Assembly: GCF_000688455.1 (NCBI RefSeq)
Contig: NZ_JIAL01000001.1
Span: forward strand, 124,001-188,000
From: Pseudacidobacterium ailaaui
GTDB taxonomy: Bacteria > Acidobacteriota > Terriglobia > Terriglobales > Acidobacteriaceae
Length of the DNA: 64,000 nt
Direction of reading: 5' to 3'
Made by a program: the position numbers and the translations under genes. Positions 8,154-16,928 of the stretch are shown here, piece by piece. Under the pieces are notes generated by a model. That model made no database searches and was not told the origin of the DNA. It was given only the letters and a program-made list of their open reading frames with translations. Position 1 is the stretch's first letter, and each line of letters opens with the position of its first letter.

Positions 8154-9656
8154 ATGAGAACAGTACTGCAATGCGGCAATGCAGCCGGGACAGAAACTGA
8201 ACTGCTGATCGTCTTCACTACAGACACCACAACAGAAAAAGATGCAAAGCCGGAAGTCACACTTCTGACTGAAGAACCCTCTCTCCGGCAGGCAGCGGCC
8301 CCTTTTCTGAACACGGGCGAATTTTCCAGTAATCCCAACGAAACCCTCCTGCTTCACGCGCCGCAGGGACTGCAAGCCAGGCGCCTGCTACTGGTCGGAC
8401 TCGGGAAGGCTTCCAAGACAACCCTAAACCATGTACGCCGGGCTGCGGGAACAGCCGTCCGCTTCGCAAAAGCGCGGAGGCTGCGGAACCTGTGTATGGT
8501 TGCACCCGTTTCTGCCGCTTTTCAGGAAGGGGCCGAGAGGGCCATCGCTGAGGGTGCAATTCTTGCGGATTTTGATCCGGACACCTATCGCAGCGACCGC
8601 AAGGACCTGAGTATCGAGTCACTTACTGTCATTCTTGCTGAAGGCGCTGAACAACATGCCGCGGAAGAGAGACTACGTCATGGAGTGGTCCTTGCTGAGT
8701 CGCAAAACTTCACTCGCTCCCTGGTCAATGAACCCGGCAACCGGCTCACTCCGACGGTCCTGGGCCGGAAAGCCGCAGAGATGGCCAGCGAATGCGGCCT
8801 GAAGTGTGAAGTTTATGGTGCAGAAAAGCTGCATGAACTGAAGATGGGGGCGTTCTGGAGTGTGGCCCAAGGGTCGGATGAGCCTCCGGCGCTGATTGTG
8901 CTTACTTATGAGCCGGAAGGTGCTCAGCCAGGTCCTGTGCTGGGCCTGGTAGGCAAAGGCATCACCTTCGATACAGGAGGCATCTCTCTGAAGCCCGCAG
9001 ACAACATGGAAAAGATGAAGTATGACATGGCAGGGGGCGCGGCGATGATCGGCGCCATGCGGGCCATCGCGCAATTGAAGCCAAAGGTAAAGGTCGTTGC
9101 CATTGTCTGCGCTACGGAGAACATGCCGTCAGGCAAGGCACAGAAGCCGGGCGATGTGCAGATTGCTATGTCTGGCAAGAGCATTGAGATCATCAATACC
9201 GATGCAGAAGGACGGCTGGTCCTCGCTGATGGTCTGGCCTATGCCAAACAGCTTGGAGCCACACATCTGATTGATGCGGCCACTCTTACCGGCGCTGTTG
9301 CGGTTGCTCTGGGCCAGATCAACGCCGGAGCATTTTCCAATGACGAAGAAACCTATCAGCGGTTTAGCAATGCGGCCAACAGAACAGGAGAAAAATTCTG
9401 GAGACTTCCGCTGGATGAAGAATACCGCGACCTGATCCGCTCCGACATTGCCGATATCAAGAACACAGGAGGCCGTTACGGCGGGGCCATCACAGCAGCC
9501 ATGTTCCTGAAAGAGTTTGCAGAGGACACACCGTGGATCCATCTGGACATTGCCAGCATGGCATGGCTGGAGGAGGCAAAACCCTGGACGGCAAAAGGCC
9601 CGACCGGCGTCGGAGTACGCAGTATTGTCGAGTGGGTACGAAGCTACGCCAGATGA
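8154..9656 (+). CDS. pepA: Leucyl aminopeptidase (M17 family)
   Basis: This 500-residue cytosolic di-metal aminopeptidase releases N-terminal residues from peptides. The N-terminal macro-like domain ends around residue 180. The catalytic domain has GKGITFDTGGISLKP (metal-binding Lys near 268 and Asp), MKYDMAGGAA and the signature NTDAEGRLVLADGLAYA around residues 348-364, which includes Asp, Glu and the active-site Arg. The C-terminal WIHLDIASMAW is also typical. It appears monocistronic and converges with the PfpI gene. Confidence 0.95.
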   Translation: MRTVLQCGNAAGTETELLIVFTTDTTTEKDAKPEVTLLTEEPSLRQAAAPFLNTGEFSSNPNETLLLHAPQGLQARRLLLVGLGKASKTTLNHVRRAAGTAVRFAKARRLRNLCMVAPVSAAFQEGAERAIAEGAILADFDPDTYRSDRKDLSIESLTVILAEGAEQHAAEERLRHGVVLAESQNFTRSLVNEPGNRLTPTVLGRKAAEMASECGLKCEVYGAEKLHELKMGAFWSVAQGSDEPPALIVLTYEPEGAQPGPVLGLVGKGITFDTGGISLKPADNMEKMKYDMAGGAAMIGAMRAIAQLKPKVKVVAIVCATENMPSGKAQKPGDVQIAMSGKSIEIINTDAEGRLVLADGLAYAKQLGATHLIDAATLTGAVAVALGQINAGAFSNDEETYQRFSNAANRTGEKFWRLPLDEEYRDLIRSDIADIKNTGGRYGGAITAAMFLKEFAEDTPWIHLDIASMAWLEEAKPWTAKGPTGVGVRSIVEWVRSYAR

Positions 9657-9664
9657 GGAGGTCG

Positions 9665-9691
9665 AGGGCCTCCCTCAGTAAGGCAGGCCCT
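9665..9691. terminator. Possible bidirectional hairpin between pepA and the PfpI gene
   Basis: AGGGCCT (9665-9671) pairs with AGGCCCT (9685-9691) around a 13-base loop in the 42-base gap between two convergent genes. There is no long T-tract, so termination is inferred from position. Confidence 0.4.
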
Positions 9692-9698
9692 GGTCCCT

Positions 9699-10259
9699 TT
9701 ATGCTGCCGCGTGGGCACGGTTCTGGGTAAGAATTTCCATCACCGCTTTGCAAAAAGCAGGAATATCGTCCGGCTTTCGGCTGGTAATCAGATTCCCATC
9801 CACGGCCACCTGCTGGTCTACCCAATGAGCCCCGGCATTCTCTAGGTCTGTTTTCACCGAAGGCCAGGAGGTAACCGTTCGTCCTTTTACCACTCCGGCT
9901 TCAACCAGAAGCCATGGCCCGTGACAGATGGCCGCGATTGGTTTCCCAGAGGCTTCAAAGTCTTTCACAAATGCGACGGCCTTCTGGTCGGTACGCAGAT
10001 GGTCCGGATTCATGACGCCTCCTGGAAGCAGGAGCAAATCATAATCCGAGGCCTTGGCTTCCGTGAGTGGCTTGTCTACCCTGACGGACCTGCCCCAGTC
10101 TTTGAGGTCCCATCCCCGAATTTCCCCTGCTTTTGGTGATATCACCTCAGTATGCGCACCTGCGGATTCAAGCGTCTCCTTGGGCCCGGTCAATTCCACC
10201 TGCTCGAATCCGTCCGTGGCCAGGATCGCGATTTTCTTTCCATGCAGAGTATCTGCCAT
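9699..10259 (-). CDS. DJ-1/PfpI family type 1 glutamine amidotransferase-like protein
   Basis: This protein of 186 residues belongs to the PfpI/YhbO branch: KKIAILATDGFEQVEL at the N-terminus, the LLLLPGGVMNPD loop and the nucleophile elbow IAAICHGPWLLVEAG with the reactive Cys followed by His. Members act as glyoxalase/deglycase-like or stress proteins; the exact activity is debated. The start at ATG 10259 is supported by a run of GGAGGGAAGAGAAGG directly upstream; the open frame extends 28 codons further without support. Confidence 0.9.
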   Translation of the reverse strand: MADTLHGKKIAILATDGFEQVELTGPKETLESAGAHTEVISPKAGEIRGWDLKDWGRSVRVDKPLTEAKASDYDLLLLPGGVMNPDHLRTDQKAVAFVKDFEASGKPIAAICHGPWLLVEAGVVKGRTVTSWPSVKTDLENAGAHWVDQQVAVDGNLITSRKPDDIPAFCKAVMEILTQNRAHAAA

Positions 10260-10425
10260 CCTTCTCTTCCCTCCTGCGATTTTTCTTCGTGCTTTCTGAA
10301 TAGGAAGAGCGCGGCCTGGAGATGAGTTGCCGCAAAGGTGCAAGCTTTGTGTAAAGAATGTAAATTTCTGTCAGGAAAGCATCCCGTCTGAGGCAAATAA
10401 CAACAGATTGAACAGGAGGAAGCAC

Positions 10426-11502
10426 GTGGACCCACATTCTTGCCGCAAACTGACCGCTGCGCTTGTAGCTGCAGCCATTTTCAGCATCACCGGATGCAAA
10501 TCAAATACAGGAGACACGGGACAGGAAAGCGTCATGCTGTCCGGTGCCGGCAGCACCTTCGTTTATCCGGTGATGACGCGCTGGATCCAGGATTATTCCC
10601 AGCAGCATCCTAATGTGCGCATTAACTATCAGTCCATCGGCTCTGGCGGTGGAATCCAGCAGGTGAAGATGGGGACGGTGGACTTTGGCGCATCGGATGC
10701 GGCACTCAGCGATGAGCAATTAAAGGAAATGAAACCTGTGATCCAGATTCCGGAGTCGGCAGGACCTGTCTGCATCACCTATAACCTGCCGGACCTGAAG
10801 CAGCCTCTCCAGCTCTCGCCCCAGGCACTGGCCGCAATTTTTCTGGGAACCATTAAGAGCTGGCAGGACCCGGCCATCACAAAAGACAATCCAGGGGTGC
10901 AGATGCCGAAGCTGCCCGTCATTGTGGCGCATCGGGCCGATGGCAGCGGTACTACAAACATCTTTACGACGTATCTGGCCGCTGTGAGTCCGGAATGGCA
11001 ATCGAAAGTGGGTAAAGGAAGCTCAGTGAGCTGGCCAGTAGGAGTGGGCGGAAAAGGCAGCGAGGGCGTGACAGGAAACATTCGCAACGCACCCGGGGCA
11101 ATCGGTTATGTTGAGCTGACCTATGCGGAACAGAACCACCTGCCGGTGGCCAGGATCAAAAACCAGGCAGGAGCCTACATCGCGCCCACGGCACAGGCCA
11201 CAACGGCTGCCATCAATGCCTTTACGAGTCAATTAGCGCAGGACCCGCGGACCCCGATCGTCAATCCGCCTGCTTCGGCAAAAGATGCCTACCCCATTTC
11301 CGGCCTGACGTTCCTCATTCTTCCCAAGGATGGTCAGGACAAGGAAAAACGGTCTGCACTCAAGAGCTTTGTGCAATATGTCATTACCGATGGTCAGTCC
11401 ACGGCAGGATCTTTGAGCTATGCGCCTTTGCCCGACGGCGTAAAGCAATATGATCAGCAACAGTTACAACAATTGACTGCAAACGGCCTGCCGCTGCAAT
11501 AA
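10426..11502 (+). CDS. pstS: PstS-like phosphate-binding lipoprotein
   Basis: This 358-residue protein starts at GTG 10426, six bases after AGGAGG. The N-terminus has a hydrophobic segment ending in the lipobox SITGC, so it is probably an outer-leaflet inner-membrane lipoprotein. The mature part matches periplasmic phosphate-binding proteins: LSGAGSTFVYPVMTRWI, NYQSIGSGGGIQQV and DFGASDAAL form the phosphate-binding strands, and VAHRADGSGTTNIFT with the GKGSEGV loop follows. No pstC, pstA, pstB or phoU is adjacent; instead the gene converges on an ABC transporter of a different class. I see no full Pho box upstream. Confidence 0.9.
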   Translation: MDPHSCRKLTAALVAAAIFSITGCKSNTGDTGQESVMLSGAGSTFVYPVMTRWIQDYSQQHPNVRINYQSIGSGGGIQQVKMGTVDFGASDAALSDEQLKEMKPVIQIPESAGPVCITYNLPDLKQPLQLSPQALAAIFLGTIKSWQDPAITKDNPGVQMPKLPVIVAHRADGSGTTNIFTTYLAAVSPEWQSKVGKGSSVSWPVGVGGKGSEGVTGNIRNAPGAIGYVELTYAEQNHLPVARIKNQAGAYIAPTAQATTAAINAFTSQLAQDPRTPIVNPPASAKDAYPISGLTFLILPKDGQDKEKRSALKSFVQYVITDGQSTAGSLSYAPLPDGVKQYDQQQLQQLTANGLPLQ

Positions 11503-11515
11503 ACGCAGATCTGCC

Positions 11516-11559
11516 GAGCGGAGGAAAGGAATGAGGGTCTTCATCCGATGCCTCCGCTC
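11516..11559. terminator. Inverted repeat between convergent pstS and ABC permease genes
   Basis: GAGCGGAGG (11516-11524) and CCTCCGCTC (11551-11559) form a perfect 9-bp stem with a 26-base loop between two convergent stop codons. A pyrimidine-rich stretch follows on the plus strand. It is probably a shared terminator. Confidence 0.45.
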
Positions 11560-11575
11560 CCTCCTATTTACTTCT

Positions 11576-13315
11576 TTAGTCCAGACGGTATTTTGTTTCT
11601 GCCAGATGATATAACGGCCGCCAGACAAGTCGGTTGATGGTGACCACCATGAGGGCCATGATGATGGTGGCCAGCAACAGAACGGGGAAATTTCCGGCAT
11701 CGCTTGCCGCACTGATTTGTGCTCCCAGCCCTGTGGTGCGCAAGGTCTGGTCTTTGAGGTGGAAATACTCGGCAATGATCGACGCATTCCAGGCGCCACC
11801 CGAGGCGGTGACCAATCCGGTAATGAGATAAGGAAAGATTCCGGGAAGGATGACCGTCGTCCAGCGCTGCCAGTTGGGAAAGCGGAAAAGTGTGGCCACT
11901 TCACGCATTTCTGAGGGGATGGCCATGGCGCCGGCAATCACATTGAAGAGGATGTACCACTGCGTCCCCAGCATCATGAGGGCCACTGACCCGATGCTGA
12001 GGCCCGCGCCAAGCTTCATCAAGCCGATAAGAATCACCGGAAAAAGGGCGGTGGCCGGAAAAGAAGCTGCAATTTGCGCCAGAGGCTGCGCAATACGCGC
12101 CAGCCTGGGATTGAAACCGATGGCGACGCCAACCGGGATCGTCCAGGCAGCCGCCAGCAGCAGCGAGATGTTGACGCGGAAAAACGTAGCAACAGCTCCC
12201 AGAAGAATCGTACCGACTTCACTGCGGGGGACTTGTTTGAGGAGCAGAATTGCCTTAAAGGCAGCAAAACAAACAACTCCCAGAACAACAATCAGCAGAA
12301 GCCAGGAGAGAAAGGCAGCGACCCTGGACCGCGGCTTTTGCTCAGAGGATGCTAACCGCTTTGCATTCCTGCGGGCCAGGCTGCGATAGATGCTCTCACT
12401 GAGCGGAACAAGAGTATGCCTTTGGATGGCTGCCAGCATGTTGGAGTGCCGTAAAGCGGCAAGCACAGGCGACTTGACCCGGTCGGCCGCTTCGACATTT
12501 TCAAATTTGAATTTGTCGGACCAGTCAATAACCGGACGCCAGACCAACTGGTCAGTGAGAACAATAATGGCGACCATGGTCAAAAGACCATAGGTCATGG
12601 CGAGTGAATTTCCTGTAGAAGCGGCAGTCTGTAAATAGGAGCCAAGTCCGGGCAGACGGAACTGGCGGTCTCCTACGGGGAACATCTCACAAACCATGAG
12701 GAAAAACCAGCCGCCCGCGACGGAAACCATCGAGTTCCAAACCAGTCCGATGGCCGCATAGGGCAATTCAAGCTGCCACAGGCGCTGCCAGCGCGAAAAA
12801 CGGTTAATGGTGCAGGCCTCATGCAGTTCACGGGGGATGCTCTTCAGTGAGGAGTAGAAGCTGAAGGCCATGTTCCAGACCTGCCCGGTGAAGATGAGCA
12901 GAATCGCACCAAATTCAATCCCAAGCTGCCGACTAGGGACAAGCGACATCATGGCCAGCATCACTCCAGGAAGGAAGCTGAGCACTGGTATGGACTGCAG
13001 AATGTCGAGCGTAGCAATCATCAGCGCTTCCAGCCGCCGATGATAGGCAGCGATGTAGCCATAGACAACGGCAAACAACAGACTCAGCAGATAGGCCACG
13101 CCGATGCGCACCACCGAATAAAAGGCATACAAGGGCAGCATGCGTGGAGACTGCGAAATCTGCACTTCCGGAACTGCGCCGCTCATCCAGTAGTGAGCAA
13201 TCTGAAGAACAGCATAAAAGCCGGCAAGCAGGCCGAAGGCCACGGTAAGGTCAAGAAAGAACGGCCAGGACCGCTCGACCACCAGCGAGCGTGAAAGCGT
13301 ATAACGGACCTTCAT
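11576..13315 (-). CDS. ABC transporter permease with two fused membrane domains (nitrate/sulfonate class)
   Basis: This 579-residue protein contains two BPD_transp_1-type permease units in tandem, each with the cytoplasmic EAA loop that docks the ATPase: EACTINRFSRWQRLWQLELP in the first half and REVATLFRFPNWQRWTTVIL in the second. There are roughly a dozen hydrophobic segments. The fusion replaces the usual homodimer. It is translationally coupled to the ATPase gene, whose TGA overlaps its ATG by four bases. No substrate-binding protein is encoded with it. Relatives are annotated as nitrate/sulfonate/bicarbonate importers, but the substrate here is unknown. Confidence 0.88.
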   Translation of the reverse strand: MKVRYTLSRSLVVERSWPFFLDLTVAFGLLAGFYAVLQIAHYWMSGAVPEVQISQSPRMLPLYAFYSVVRIGVAYLLSLLFAVVYGYIAAYHRRLEALMIATLDILQSIPVLSFLPGVMLAMMSLVPSRQLGIEFGAILLIFTGQVWNMAFSFYSSLKSIPRELHEACTINRFSRWQRLWQLELPYAAIGLVWNSMVSVAGGWFFLMVCEMFPVGDRQFRLPGLGSYLQTAASTGNSLAMTYGLLTMVAIIVLTDQLVWRPVIDWSDKFKFENVEAADRVKSPVLAALRHSNMLAAIQRHTLVPLSESIYRSLARRNAKRLASSEQKPRSRVAAFLSWLLLIVVLGVVCFAAFKAILLLKQVPRSEVGTILLGAVATFFRVNISLLLAAAWTIPVGVAIGFNPRLARIAQPLAQIAASFPATALFPVILIGLMKLGAGLSIGSVALMMLGTQWYILFNVIAGAMAIPSEMREVATLFRFPNWQRWTTVILPGIFPYLITGLVTASGGAWNASIIAEYFHLKDQTLRTTGLGAQISAASDAGNFPVLLLATIIMALMVVTINRLVWRPLYHLAETKYRLD

Positions 13316-14658
13316 GCACCCTCGCTTCCGTCTACAGTGGCTGCGGTCTCTTCGACCTCAGGCAGGACAAAACGCCGCCGGGTGGCGTCAAAATCAAACA
13401 GTTCGGCGTAGCGCCCCCAGTTAATGGCAGTCTCAAGCTGACGCTGGGTCTCTTCTTCGCTGAACTGCTCATCCAGCATGTCGAGGAAGAACTCTTCGGG
13501 TACGGTATGGTCGGATTTATTGTTGAGGGCGCGCGTGATCTGGCGCAACAGCAAAACATGGCCCAATGCTGCCTCCCGAAAAAGCTCCTTCTGGCGCAGG
13601 ATTTCTGATTCGGCAAATTCGCGCCCCTCCGTCGTGATGGAAACATCGCCTTCTTCAACCTTGAGGAAACCAAGGAGCTGGGCAGCATCCACAATGGGCA
13701 GCAGGTCATCCAGTTCAAAAGCAAGCTCGTCAGCCAGACGGTAGACATCGGCCCGTCCACCAAAATCGATGATGATTTCGAGCAGTCCGGCAATGCCTCC
13801 GGGTCGAGCATGGGGCAGCATCTCATAGCGCATCTCACGCTGGTCCCGGATGCGGCGACCATCAACATGCAGACGCGGAACATCGGGAGTCACATCAGGC
13901 CGGGTAAGGACCGTGTAGATATAGTCCACCAGGCGAGTGAAGGCCGGGGTCTTTTTGTCTCGGGGATGCGGCAGGGCGACCTTGAAGTCGGTGCGCACAT
14001 GCCCTGGGTTGCGTCCGAGCACAATGATGCGGTCTGCAAGCAGCACAGCCTCTTCAATATTGTGCGTCACGATGAAGATGGCTTGCGTGGGAATGGTCTT
14101 TTTCTGCCATAGCTCCAGAAGCTCGCTGCGGAGGTTTTCTGCCGTGAGCACGTCGAGGGCCGAAAATGGCTCGTCCATAAACAGGACCTCTGGCTCAACG
14201 ACCAGGGCGCGAGCAAAACCCACACGTTGGCGCATCCCACCGGAAAGCTCTTTCGGATATGCGGACTGGAAACCGTCAAGTCCAACCGTGTCCAGAATCT
14301 TCAGGCTGCGCTCCCGGCGGACTTCGGGGTCAATCCCCCGGGCCTTCAGAGGTGCTTCGACGTTTTCCAGAACGGTAAGCCAGGGAAAGAGCGCGAAGCT
14401 CTGAAAGACGATAGAGACATTGATTTCTACTGAACCAATCGGCTTTTCGTGCCAGAAGACCTCCCCTCCCGAAGGTCTGGACAAACCGGAGAGCATCCTC
14501 AGCAGGGTGGATTTTCCGGACCCAGAGGGTCCCAGAAGGGCCACAATCTCGCCTGGCCAAATGGCAAGATCCGTTGGGGCAATGACCTGAATGCGGTTTT
14601 CGCTCGGCTGAGCGTAAAATTTCTCGACTTGCTGCGCTCGAATAATCGCTTCCGCCAT
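13312..14658 (-). CDS. ABC transporter ATP-binding protein with C-terminal AAA-associated domain
   Basis: In this 448-residue protein residues 1-260 form a standard ABC ATPase with Walker A GPSGSGKST, signature LSGGMRQRVGFARAL, Walker B VLFMDEP and the H-loop IFIVTHN. About 150 further residues (LLEIIIDFGGRADVYRLADE onward) form a predicted winged-helix-like regulatory domain seen in this transporter class (AAA-associated C-terminal domain). I chose ATG 14658; the open frame upstream is unsupported. A perfect palindrome lies 14-29 bases upstream of the start. It forms a two-gene operon with the fused permease. Confidence 0.88.
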   Translation of the reverse strand: MAEAIIRAQQVEKFYAQPSENRIQVIAPTDLAIWPGEIVALLGPSGSGKSTLLRMLSGLSRPSGGEVFWHEKPIGSVEINVSIVFQSFALFPWLTVLENVEAPLKARGIDPEVRRERSLKILDTVGLDGFQSAYPKELSGGMRQRVGFARALVVEPEVLFMDEPFSALDVLTAENLRSELLELWQKKTIPTQAIFIVTHNIEEAVLLADRIIVLGRNPGHVRTDFKVALPHPRDKKTPAFTRLVDYIYTVLTRPDVTPDVPRLHVDGRRIRDQREMRYEMLPHARPGGIAGLLEIIIDFGGRADVYRLADELAFELDDLLPIVDAAQLLGFLKVEEGDVSITTEGREFAESEILRQKELFREAALGHVLLLRQITRALNNKSDHTVPEEFFLDMLDEQFSEEETQRQLETAINWGRYAELFDFDATRRRFVLPEVEETAATVDGSEGA

Positions 14659-14993
14659 TGCCAGGACCCCATTTACATTGGTGTAAACCTCTGAACGGGA
14701 GAATGCGCCCGCTCTCGCAGCGAAATCAGATTTCCACACAAGCAAAACTGGCATGAAATCTGTATGCTTTCATGATGCCTTTCGGCCGGGTGCCTGTGAG
14801 GATTTCCTCTGCTCTAAGTGGATAGAAATTCAGGAAGATGAAGCATCCTCCTGTCCTCAGCGTATCATCTTATGAGAAGGTTTTTATCCAGAAAGTTTCT
14901 TATTTTTCTGGCCAGTGGTGGCGGGAGATGTTTTTTTAACCGTCCGTAACAATTGCTTCCAACTTCTACCCAATCTTAGAGAGAGTCGGAGAG
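14659..14993. other. 335-base divergent intergenic region
   Basis: This gap separates the ABC importer operon (leftward) from the response regulator (rightward). Apart from the palindrome at 14672-14687 and a weak TTGCTT-17-TTAGAG promoter-like pair near the right end, I see no gene, tRNA or repeat. A 25-codon frame starting at 14872 has no ribosome-binding site and is not called. Confidence 0.5.
14672..14687. promoter_or_regulatory. Perfect 16-bp palindrome upstream of the ABC importer operon
   Basis: TTTACA-TTGG-TGTAAA (14672-14687) has perfect 6-bp half-sites. It lies just upstream of the ATG at 14658 on the minus strand, in the likely leader or promoter region, and resembles a dimeric repressor site. 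The cognate regulator is not identifiable. Confidence 0.45.
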
Positions 14994-15368
14994 ATGCACG
15001 ACAACAAGCAGGCTAAACCTAAAGTCCTTGTGGCTGATGATGAACGTGTAATTGCTGATACTCTGGCCATCATTCTGAACCAGAGTGGATTTGAGGCCAT
15101 TGCTGTCTACAGCGGAGAGAAGGCAGTAGAGATGGCAGAATCCATAAAGCCGGACATGCTGATCAGTGACGTCATCATGACGGACCTGAATGGGATTGAT
15201 GCAGCCATCAAGATCCGCGCGATGCTGCCCTCCTGCAAGATTCTGCTCTTTTCCGGACAGGCAGCGACCGCCGACCTGCTGGATCGCGCCCGCAATCAAG
15301 GCCATGAGTTTGAGATCCTGGCAAAACCCGTGCACCCGCAGGACCTGCTGGCAAAGCTGAGGGCCTAA
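14994..15368 (+). CDS. Single-domain response regulator (CheY-like receiver)
   Basis: This 124-residue protein consists of one receiver domain and has no output domain. VLVADDERVIAD carries the acidic pair that binds Mg2+, DMLISDVIMTD the phospho-acceptor Asp near residue 59, LLFSGQA the Thr/Ser position (Ser here), and LAKPVHP the conserved Lys. It probably relays phosphate or contacts a partner protein. No histidine kinase is nearby, so its partner is encoded elsewhere. Confidence 0.9.
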   Translation: MHDNKQAKPKVLVADDERVIADTLAIILNQSGFEAIAVYSGEKAVEMAESIKPDMLISDVIMTDLNGIDAAIKIRAMLPSCKILLFSGQAATADLLDRARNQGHEFEILAKPVHPQDLLAKLRA

Positions 15369-15386
15369 ATAACAGCCTGGAGCCTG

Positions 15387-16376
15387 TTATTTCTCGCGGG
15401 CCAGGACAAAGTCTGGCACCCAAAGCAGCGCCCGTTTATAGTCGGAATCCGGAAGGCCGGAGAGGGCGGCCCTGGCCCTTTCCGCATAATGGAAGGCCAC
15501 GTTCATGGCATGGTCCAGAGATCCGTTTCGGACGAGAATGGCCAGAATCTCATCATGTCTGACCCGGTTGAAACTGCGATCGGACAGCACCTTCAGGATG
15601 GCCTCGCGGTCCTGCGCCGTGCCATGTTCCAGGGAATGAATCACGGCCAGTGTGGCCTTCCCTTCGCGCAGGTCACTGGCAACCGGTTTGCCGAGGACTT
15701 CTTCGGTTGCCGTCAGGTCCAGGACATCATCTACGATCTGAAAAGCCATGCCGAGGGAATGCCCATATTCACCCATCTGTGCTTCGGCATCCCCGTTTTG
15801 GTTGGCCAGCACCGAACCGAGGCGCATGGAGACCTCAAATAGACAGGCCGTCTTACGGTAGATGAGATCGTTATATTCCTGTTCGGTGACGGGGCGGCCC
15901 AGTGTTTCCATCTGAAGCAGTTCCCCTTCCACCATTTGCTGTGTCAGGTTGATGAGCAGGTCGAGCACCTTGAAGTTACGCTCTTCCAAGGCCACGCGGA
16001 AGGCCTGCATGTAAAGCCAGTCCCCGGCAAGGACGCATTTGGCGTTGCCCCATGTAGTGTTGGCTGAGGGGCGGCCGCGGCGGGTATCGGCTGAATCAAT
16101 AATGTCGTCGTGGACCAGCGTGGCCGTATGCACCATTTCGACGACAGCGCCCAGGCGCACCATGCCTGGTCCGGAATAGCCCTGCGACCGGGCCGAGAGC
16201 AAAAGAAGCGATGGGCGAATGCGTTTGCCACCGCCCTCACGCAGATATTCGGAAATTTCCGTAATGGCCTTGACAGAGGAGATGGCGTCCTCGCCAAACT
16301 CGCGCTCAATGGAGCACAGGTCATCATGTAGAAGATCGAAGACCTCTTTGGCCGTGGCAATGGTTGTCGTGCTCAC
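15387..16376 (-). CDS. Long-chain trans-polyprenyl diphosphate synthase
   Basis: This 329-residue class I prenyltransferase has GGGKRIRPSLLLL, the first Asp-rich motif LVHDDIIDSADTRRGRPS and the second motif FQIVDDVLDLTA. It elongates farnesyl or geranylgeranyl diphosphate with isopentenyl diphosphate, most likely to make the menaquinone or ubiquinone side chain. The start is GTG with GGAGAGCGA upstream. It is the last gene of a leftward run tatD-type hydrolase, yajQ, polyprenyl synthase, with 11 bases between yajQ and this gene. Confidence 0.92.
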   Translation of the reverse strand: MSTTTIATAKEVFDLLHDDLCSIEREFGEDAISSVKAITEISEYLREGGGKRIRPSLLLLSARSQGYSGPGMVRLGAVVEMVHTATLVHDDIIDSADTRRGRPSANTTWGNAKCVLAGDWLYMQAFRVALEERNFKVLDLLINLTQQMVEGELLQMETLGRPVTEQEYNDLIYRKTACLFEVSMRLGSVLANQNGDAEAQMGEYGHSLGMAFQIVDDVLDLTATEEVLGKPVASDLREGKATLAVIHSLEHGTAQDREAILKVLSDRSFNRVRHDEILAILVRNGSLDHAMNVAFHYAERARAALSGLPDSDYKRALLWVPDFVLAREK

Positions 16377-16387
16377 TCGCTCTCCGT

Positions 16388-16888
16388 CTAGTTCGACCGG
16401 TAATTCGTAAACTGCATGTCAATACCGAGGTCCTTTGATTTCAGCAGGGCGATGATCTCCTGCAGAGTATCGCGGTCCTTGCTGGAAACACGCACCGTGT
16501 CCCCCTGTATTGAGGCCTGGGCCTTTTTTTTCGAGTCTTTAATGATGCGAACAATCTCCTTTGCCTTCTCGGTTGGAATGCCCTGCTGAAGGCTGATTTT
16601 CTGGCGTACGGTAGAACCCGCCGCAGGCTCTACTTTTCCATAAGTGAGCGCTTTGAGTGAGATGCCGCGTTTGACCAGCTTCTGACGCAAAATTTCATTG
16701 ACTGCCTCCAGTTTGTACTCATCAGCAGAGGCAAGCTGGATCGTCTGGTCGCCTTCAAGATGGACCTCTGAGTGGGAGTCCTTTAGATCAAAGCGCGTGC
16801 GGACCTCCTTGACCGCCTGCTCGATGGCATTGCGTACCTCCTGAAGGTCTACTTTGCTCACGATGTCAAAAGAATTTTCCCCGGCCAT
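16388..16888 (-). CDS. yajQ: YajQ family nucleotide-binding protein
   Basis: This 166-residue protein starts MAGENSFDIVSKVDLQEVRN, the hallmark N-terminus of YajQ. The two ferredoxin-like repeats follow (RFDLKDSHSEVHLEGDQTIQ; KISLQQGIPTEKAKEIVRII). Some homologues bind cyclic di-GMP; whether this one does cannot be read from the sequence. The start at ATG 16888 is supported by GAGCTGAGG; the 40 extra upstream codons overlap the tatD end and are rejected. Confidence 0.93.
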   Translation of the reverse strand: MAGENSFDIVSKVDLQEVRNAIEQAVKEVRTRFDLKDSHSEVHLEGDQTIQLASADEYKLEAVNEILRQKLVKRGISLKALTYGKVEPAAGSTVRQKISLQQGIPTEKAKEIVRIIKDSKKKAQASIQGDTVRVSSKDRDTLQEIIALLKSKDLGIDMQFTNYRSN

Positions 16889-16928
16889 GACCTCAGCTCT
16901 CTTTTCTTTGGATAAACTACGCCTGATT

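Noticed and set aside
10340-10425. Pho box upstream of pstS
   Set aside because: Only a single CTGTCA half is present near 10370; a second spaced repeat needed for PhoB binding is not seen.
14872-14949. A 25-codon frame in the response-regulator leader
   Set aside because: No ribosome-binding site, no recognisable product.
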